Shown here one piece after another: positions 60,001 to 64,000 of a stretch of DNA of 64,000 nucleotides; position 1 is the first letter of the stretch, and every line of letters begins with the position of its first letter. This DNA is from an uncultured Desulfuromonadales bacterium (lineage in GTDB: Bacteria; Desulfobacterota; Desulfuromonadia; Geobacterales; Pseudopelobacteraceae), in the NCBI GenBank assembly GCA_903868145.1, contig CAIPTY010000083.1, positions 45,760 through 109,759 on the forward strand. The letters run 5' to 3'. Below the pieces are notes generated by a model. That model was given only the letters and a program-made list of their open reading frames with translations, ran no database searches and was not told the origin of the DNA. The position numbers and the translations under genes were made by a program.

Positions 60001-60324
60001 AAATTGGCCGGTAAAAAAGTTGGCGATGTGTTCACCTTCGATTACGAGAGGAACGGCGACATCAACCAGACCGTTTTTACATTTATACACATTGTACTGC
60101 TCTCCAGAGCGCAACTGACCTGCGAGAACGGTGTCGCTTTCACGACATCGCTGAGCTGTTAGCGGATTGATCCTGTGAAAACAGGTGCAGATATCCTGCC
60201 ACCCGGTTGCTACGAGGATATTTCCCTCCAAGTCAAGTATTGCGGTTACAGCACCGCTTTGTGCGGTGAAGCTTTCACAGAGTCCCATTAATTCATCTAT
60301 GTCTACCAGTTCGGATATTTGCAT
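57067..60324 (-). CDS. Hybrid histidine kinase with N-terminal PocR-type sensor, multiple PAS, HisKA, HATPase, REC
   Basis: MQISELVDIDELMGLCESFTAQSGAVTAILDLEGNILVATGWQDICTCFHRINPLTAQRCRESD...(PocR); LESLGVLAGGIAHDFNNILQVINGG; FTGRGLGMSAVLGIITAHKG; VLLVEDEKLVRDIARTLLEEIG. Confidence 0.92.
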   Translation of the reverse strand: MQISELVDIDELMGLCESFTAQSGAVTAILDLEGNILVATGWQDICTCFHRINPLTAQRCRESDTVLAGQLRSGEQYNVYKCKNGLVDVAVPLVIEGEHIANFFTGQFFFEPPDTEYFVQQAAEFGFEKESYLEALNKVPIFSEDQIQNLMKFFSHLTQLFGKMGLAQKHLKDSLSQLQENQQRLNFHIDNSPLASIEWDSSFIVTRWGGEAEKIFGWTQCETLGKPVMDLQMIYEDDISIVQNTMSQLIDGCSKYVVATNRNYTKDRRLITCEWYNTVLRNSQGQIISVLSQVLDITERKEAEKALRESEQRHRLLSESMLHGIVYQDANGSITSMNPAAERILGKSKEEFLGSDSIKEEHHTIRENGEMFPGVEHPSMVALRTGLPVSSVIMGIYNPKLSAYRWISVSAVPIFRSDNSHPDEVFAVFEDISERKNFEAAIMASEAKYRALHESMIDGFVMTDMDGHIVDYNSIYSDMLGYSEAELVALTYPDITPETWHDSESQIVQNHVLKQGFSPIYEKEYRRKDGSIFPVELRTVLLRNEQGEPTGMWAIVRDITERKQVEEALIQREFFLRESQSAAQIGSYKADFVANLWESSEALDDIFGIDANYTRNVEGWLNIVHPEDRDLMDRYLMEEVLSNHNYFSHEYRIIRKNDGETRWVYGRGTAHYDDDGHALFLLGTIQDITERKQAEQEKLALEQQLQQAQKLESLGVLAGGIAHDFNNILQVINGGCSLIKMDLATAESFIPQIEKAVDRAAGLCNQMLAYAGKAISSPSLIVMWMLVDDVVRLLKASIGKNIVITTSYSPDLPTIKGDTSQLTQIVMNLILNASEAIGQAQGEIRIALTKTEITGQSGKDHLGKTIIPGNYLCLEVSDNGCGMDEDTQRRVFEPFFTTKFTGRGLGMSAVLGIITAHKGALQLSTKPGNGTSIKVYLPAPASDTSAVQTQQPVQDSSEWRGKGTVLLVEDEKLVRDIARTLLEEIGFTVIEASDGKEALDQYQKNADISLVLTDIGMPVMDGYTFIRELKKLTPATPVIVVSGFGKAEIASHIDIKDIAGLITKPYTYKQLREILKGVVEICNQS

Positions 60325-60577
60325 TTGACATACCTCAATGCATATTCTTGGAAAAAGAGACTTATGTTCATACTCTACCACACTGTTGCAGACTTCTCAA
60401 ATATGTGCGTTTAAATTGTGTAAAATGTGCATACGTGTCTAACATGATTCACATTCTTTTCCTCCAATGGTTTTCCAAGGTAACAGGGGATAATCAAAAA
60501 CATACGTTGCGTGGTGCAACCGTACACTGCCTATGCTAGCGCTAAAATACTGAGCTGTTTAAATGAGCCGGTGACAA

Positions 60578-60777
60578 TTACACAGCCCTCTTCAAGGGAA
60601 TCACTTTTGTCCCAACCTTCAATCCATCCAGATAATCAGCCCAAACCTGCATCATCTTCTTGCGTTCTGCCAGGTGCTGTGTCCGGTTATATGCCCTGCC
60701 AAGCCGGTCCGGTACAGCATGAGCAAGCTAAGCTTCTATGGCGTCCGGCGGAAACTGCAATATCTCATGTAGCATAC
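60578..60777 (-). pseudogene. C-terminal fragment of a P4-type phage integrase
   Basis: Reverse strand ARGMLHEILQFPPDAIEA*LAHAVPDRLGRAYNRTQHLAERKKMMQVWADYLDGLKVGTKVIPLKRAV*: typical integrase tail with an in-frame TAG; truncated at the 130-bp repeat. Confidence 0.82.
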
Positions 60778-60784
60778 CCCTAGC

Positions 60785-60914
60785 ATATGGCGTATTGATT
60801 CCCGGAAAGCGAGAGGCGTCACACATCACGCAATACAGCTGCGTCATTTATGACAGAGGCAAGGGCCGATGGTTTTATGCGTTCGGATACGCATAATCAG
60901 GACGGGCAGTGGGT
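60785..60914 (+). repeat. 130-bp direct repeat, copy 2
   Basis: Matches 54871-55000; encodes YGVLIPGKREASHITQYSCVIYDRGKGRWFYAFGYA*. Confidence 0.9.
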
Positions 60915-61115
60915 TGGATACGTAAAAATTTATCTATATATGTTGGTGCTAATGTGGTACTTGATGAATAGATTTTTAACACCCCGTATTACTGTATCGG
61001 GGAAATGAGCAAAGCATATAATAGTAGATGCTTGAGCCATCGACTGAAATATGAAGAAGTATCTTAATATCATATGCTTTGCTGGCATCTAATGTTATAT
61101 GCAAGCATCAAATAT

Positions 61116-62234
61116 TATTGCTCCGGTGATTAAACATCTGAATCAAGCTGCATAAACGACCTTGGGATGTTTGAAGTATCCCCGTACATGATGCGGTCGC
61201 TTTTGCAAGGTTTTCATAAACGAGCGAGTTTTTTTGATCAGATCCATTTGTGAACGTGCCGGCATACCAGAACGAATCTTATGTTTCAGGTTGCCGTTGA
61301 GGTATTCATCCGGATTCAGTTCCGGCGAGTAGGACGGCAGAAAGAACAGCTCCATTTGATCTTTGTGCTTTTCAAGCCACTCTTTGACAATTTTGCTGTG
61401 ATGCACCCGATGATTGTCCAGAATCAGGAATACCTTGCGTTTGGTGTCTTTGACCAGTCTCGACAGGAATTTTATGAACACCTGCGCGGTCATGTTTTCC
61501 CGGTAGAGCATGAACCGGACTTTACCCTGGTTGGTGATTGACGATACCATGTTGATGCTGCTCTTCTTGGCATTCAACCGGACTATTGGAGTTTTACCTT
61601 TGGGGGCAAATCCTTTGGCGTTGTAGGCATCACTCTGGACACCGGTTTCATCGCCCCAATGGATTTCGGCATTCTCCTGTTTCGCCTGGGCAGCAATTTC
61701 AGGGTATCTGGTGTCGAGCCATTGCTGTACCGCAGGTTCACTCTGTTCGTAGGCGCGCTTGGTCGGTTTCTGCGGGGTGAAGCCCCAGCGCTTCAGATAA
61801 TCGGTTATGGTGCGCAACGGCAACTCGATGCCAAACTCCTTCTTGATTGCCAGGCAGACTGCTTCTCTGGTCCATAGGGCAAAATGGAGTTTCAGCTGGT
61901 CTGGCGTCTTGTCCACCAGAAGCTTTTTGACTGTCTCCTCCTGTTGGACAGTCAGGTTTCGATGTTCACCTTGCTTGCGCCCACGCTGCTTAGGCTTGAG
62001 GGCATCGATCCCGTCCTTCTGGTACAATTGCCAAAGTGTGCTGGCACGTGTGTTACTTATGCCAACGGTTTCTGCTGCCAACTGATTGCTCATCCCCTTC
62101 TTGCGAAGACGGATGTACTGCTTGCGCAGCTCGTACTGGGTCTCAGGGGTAAGTTTTCGGGCATCTATCTTTTCCATGCCAGAAATATAGCACAGAATCA
62201 GCAAATATTTATATATTTTATCACCGAGTCAATA
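61116..62234 (-). mobile_element. IS630-family insertion sequence
   Basis: Ends TATTGCTCCGGTGATTAAA (61116-) and rc TATTGACTCGGTGATAAAA (ending 62234) form imperfect inverted repeats starting with TA, the usual IS630 target duplication. Confidence 0.8.
61143..62204 (-). CDS. IS630 family transposase
   Basis: HTH (MSNQLAAETVGISNTRASTLWQLYQKDG), winged-helix, DDE: HWGDETGVQSDAY, FLILDNHRVHHSKIVKEWLEKH, FFLPSYSPELNPDEYLN. Confidence 0.95.
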   Translation of the reverse strand: MLILCYISGMEKIDARKLTPETQYELRKQYIRLRKKGMSNQLAAETVGISNTRASTLWQLYQKDGIDALKPKQRGRKQGEHRNLTVQQEETVKKLLVDKTPDQLKLHFALWTREAVCLAIKKEFGIELPLRTITDYLKRWGFTPQKPTKRAYEQSEPAVQQWLDTRYPEIAAQAKQENAEIHWGDETGVQSDAYNAKGFAPKGKTPIVRLNAKKSSINMVSSITNQGKVRFMLYRENMTAQVFIKFLSRLVKDTKRKVFLILDNHRVHHSKIVKEWLEKHKDQMELFFLPSYSPELNPDEYLNGNLKHKIRSGMPARSQMDLIKKTRSFMKTLQKRPHHVRGYFKHPKVVYAA

Positions 62235-62511
62235 GATACCGGAATACATCCGCGGCCGTAATAATTTCAGAATAAATTCAGTTGTTTAGGTTTTACTGTA
62301 GATCTGTTTTTGTAATCATAAAGTGCAAGTAGCCGGTTTAGCACTGTTCCTTCAAATACTGACACACTCAAAATCTGTAGAATTGTGTATCCGGTATTTT
62401 ACCGGTAGAAGGTTTGCAAGCTGGTGAAGGAAAGATAAGCGGCCCAAATGGGCAGGAAAAAGTGCAGTTGCCAGTAATTATTCAATAATCATTGCAGTTG
62501 AAAGGTTATAA

Positions 62512-64000
62512 ATGAGAAATTTTCTCCTGCGTTTTATATGTACCGTGTGCATTCTTGTATGTAGTGCGCATGTCCATTCTGTCGAAGCGGCACAAAAGAA
62601 GAAAGCACCTCAACAAAAATCGGCTGGCGATAACCGTGGCCTGGCTGTTGTCAAAAAGCAGACCAGTGATAGCAGGCAACGCATTGCATTGGTTATCGGC
62701 AATAGTAGCTATGCCTCCTCTCCGCTCAAAAACCCTGCCAATGACGCCCATAGCATGGCGACTACACTGAGACGCCTCGGTTTCGAGGTGGATGAAAAAA
62801 CCAACCTTAGCTACATCGGAATGAACGAGGCTGTGGAGAGTTTTGGGAACAGGCTCAAAAGCGGCGGGGTCGGACTTTTTTACTATGCTGGTCATGGCAT
62901 GCAGGTTCAGGGGAATAACTATCTCATTCCTGTGGATGCCAAGCTTAACGCCGAGAGCGAAGTAAAATACAAAGCCCTGGATGCGGGTCTTGTCCTTTCA
63001 AAGATGGAGCAGGCCAAAAGTGATGTTAATCTTGTGATTCTGGATGCCTGCCGTGATAATCCTTTTGGGCGTTCCTTCCGCTCAGCAAGTCGAGGTCTGG
63101 CTAATATGGATGCTCCAACAGGTACTCTGATTGCCTATGCTACAGCACCGGGTAAAACGGCTGCTGATGGTAAAGGTAAAAACGGAGCCTATACGGAAGC
63201 TCTGGTTGAGACTTTAGAAACTCCCGGCCTGAAAGTTGAGGATATCTTCAAACTGGTACGCAAACTTGTGCTTGATAAGACGGCCAATGCACAAGTGCCA
63301 TGGGAGTCTTCATCTTTAGTGGGTGATTTCCATTTTGTTTCGTCAAATGATGCGGCTGAACCGAGAACAAAACCTGCGGCGGCATATACCAATCAAAGGT
63401 CAAATACACCCGTAATTGAATCAACTGCAACACCATCAGAATCATCGGCTGCTCTTAACAGTCCGAATTTTCTCGAAGAACTTGACCGTTATCTAAAGAT
63501 CGCAAATGCTCCGCTCACAGAAATTACAAACCTTGCAAAATCAGGCGATTTGTTTGGTAAAGCCAGGTTTTGCGCAACGGCAACGCATGAGCGATATAAT
63601 CTTGGCTTGCAACCGGCAGAAGGCATATCTCTGTGCAAAGAACTTGCAGATCAAGGTGTGCCAGTTGGCATGTTTCTGTATGGCAGAACATTCCAGTCTG
63701 GCCGAGGCGTAGCAAAAAATGAGGCTGAAGCGGCCAGATGGTATCGCAAGGCAGCGGAACTGGGACATGCCATCGCACAATATAATCTCGGCGTTATGTA
63801 CGCTTATGGTAGCGGTGTAGTAAAAGACGAGACTGAGGCGGTTAGGTGGTATCGCAAGGCGGCAGAGCAGGGATATGCTGAGGCACAAACGTCACTCGGC
63901 TTTATGTACGATAGTGGTAGCGGCATTGCAAAAGATGAGACTGAGGCGGTTAGGTGGTATCGCAAGGCGGCAGAGCAGGGATATGCTAACGCACAATATA
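62512..64000 (+). CDS. Caspase-like (peptidase C14) protein with C-terminal Sel1 repeats, truncated by window end
   Basis: Open frame from 62512 to window end: MRNFLLRFICTVCILVCSAHVHSVEA...RIALVIGNSSYASSPLKNPANDAHSMATTLRRLGFEV...GLFYYAGHGMQVQGNNYLIPVDA...LVILDACRDNPFGRSFRS...; Sel1 units AARWYRKAAELGHAIAQYNLGVMYAYGSGV. Confidence 0.92.
   Translation, partial: MRNFLLRFICTVCILVCSAHVHSVEAAQKKKAPQQKSAGDNRGLAVVKKQTSDSRQRIALVIGNSSYASSPLKNPANDAHSMATTLRRLGFEVDEKTNLSYIGMNEAVESFGNRLKSGGVGLFYYAGHGMQVQGNNYLIPVDAKLNAESEVKYKALDAGLVLSKMEQAKSDVNLVILDACRDNPFGRSFRSASRGLANMDAPTGTLIAYATAPGKTAADGKGKNGAYTEALVETLETPGLKVEDIFKLVRKLVLDKTANAQVPWESSSLVGDFHFVSSNDAAEPRTKPAAAYTNQRSNTPVIESTATPSESSAALNSPNFLEELDRYLKIANAPLTEITNLAKSGDLFGKARFCATATHERYNLGLQPAEGISLCKELADQGVPVGMFLYGRTFQSGRGVAKNEAEAARWYRKAAELGHAIAQYNLGVMYAYGSGVVKDETEAVRWYRKAAEQGYAEAQTSLGFMYDSGSGIAKDETEAVRWYRKAAEQGYANAQY

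Noticed and set aside
1-64000. CRISPR arrays, retrons, rRNA operons
   Set aside because: No regularly spaced direct repeats with unique spacers, no cas or reverse transcriptase genes, and no rRNA sequence recognised.

Overview
The window looks like a chromosomal segment from a Desulfuromonadales/Geobacter-like bacterium, inferred only from gene content: many hybrid histidine kinases, bacteriohemerythrin, a heme-binding kinase and TRAP transport. Backbone genes are: a zur-znuA start (truncated at the left edge); six large sensor kinases; a UbiD-family decarboxylase; an NtrC-type sigma54 activator; a TRAP dctPQM operon behind a near-perfect -24/-12 promoter; a CPA1 antiporter; tRNA-Arg(TCG); class II ribonucleotide reductase; a hydrogenase maturation protease; a short flagellin-like protein; hemerythrin; a two-partner secretion locus (TpsB, 2.8k-aa TpsA, FecR protein); a SulP-STAS-cNMP transporter; an aconitase; an IS630 element; and a caspase-like/Sel1 protein running off the right edge. 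The strongest non-routine observation is a tandem pair of site-specifically integrated elements between the sigma54 activator and the MFS/TRAP genes. Element 1 (about 14305-20631) carries a tyrosine integrase and is bounded by a perfect 21-bp repeat of the activator gene's 3' end. Element 2 (about 20611-22341) has no integrase, carries ccdAB, and shares the same left-end arm-like repeats and right-end sequence. Element 1 cargo includes a stand-alone RNA polymerase alpha-CTD-like protein, a DUF2335 membrane protein, KilA-N and HGGxSTGP proteins, and a HigBA-like pair. Other findings are a decayed hicA next to intact hicB, an integrase pseudogene fragment, a 130-bp direct repeat around the aconitase/PocR-kinase pair, and a dispersed intergenic repeat family. 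All calls come from reading the sequence and the supplied ORF track; no database search was run.
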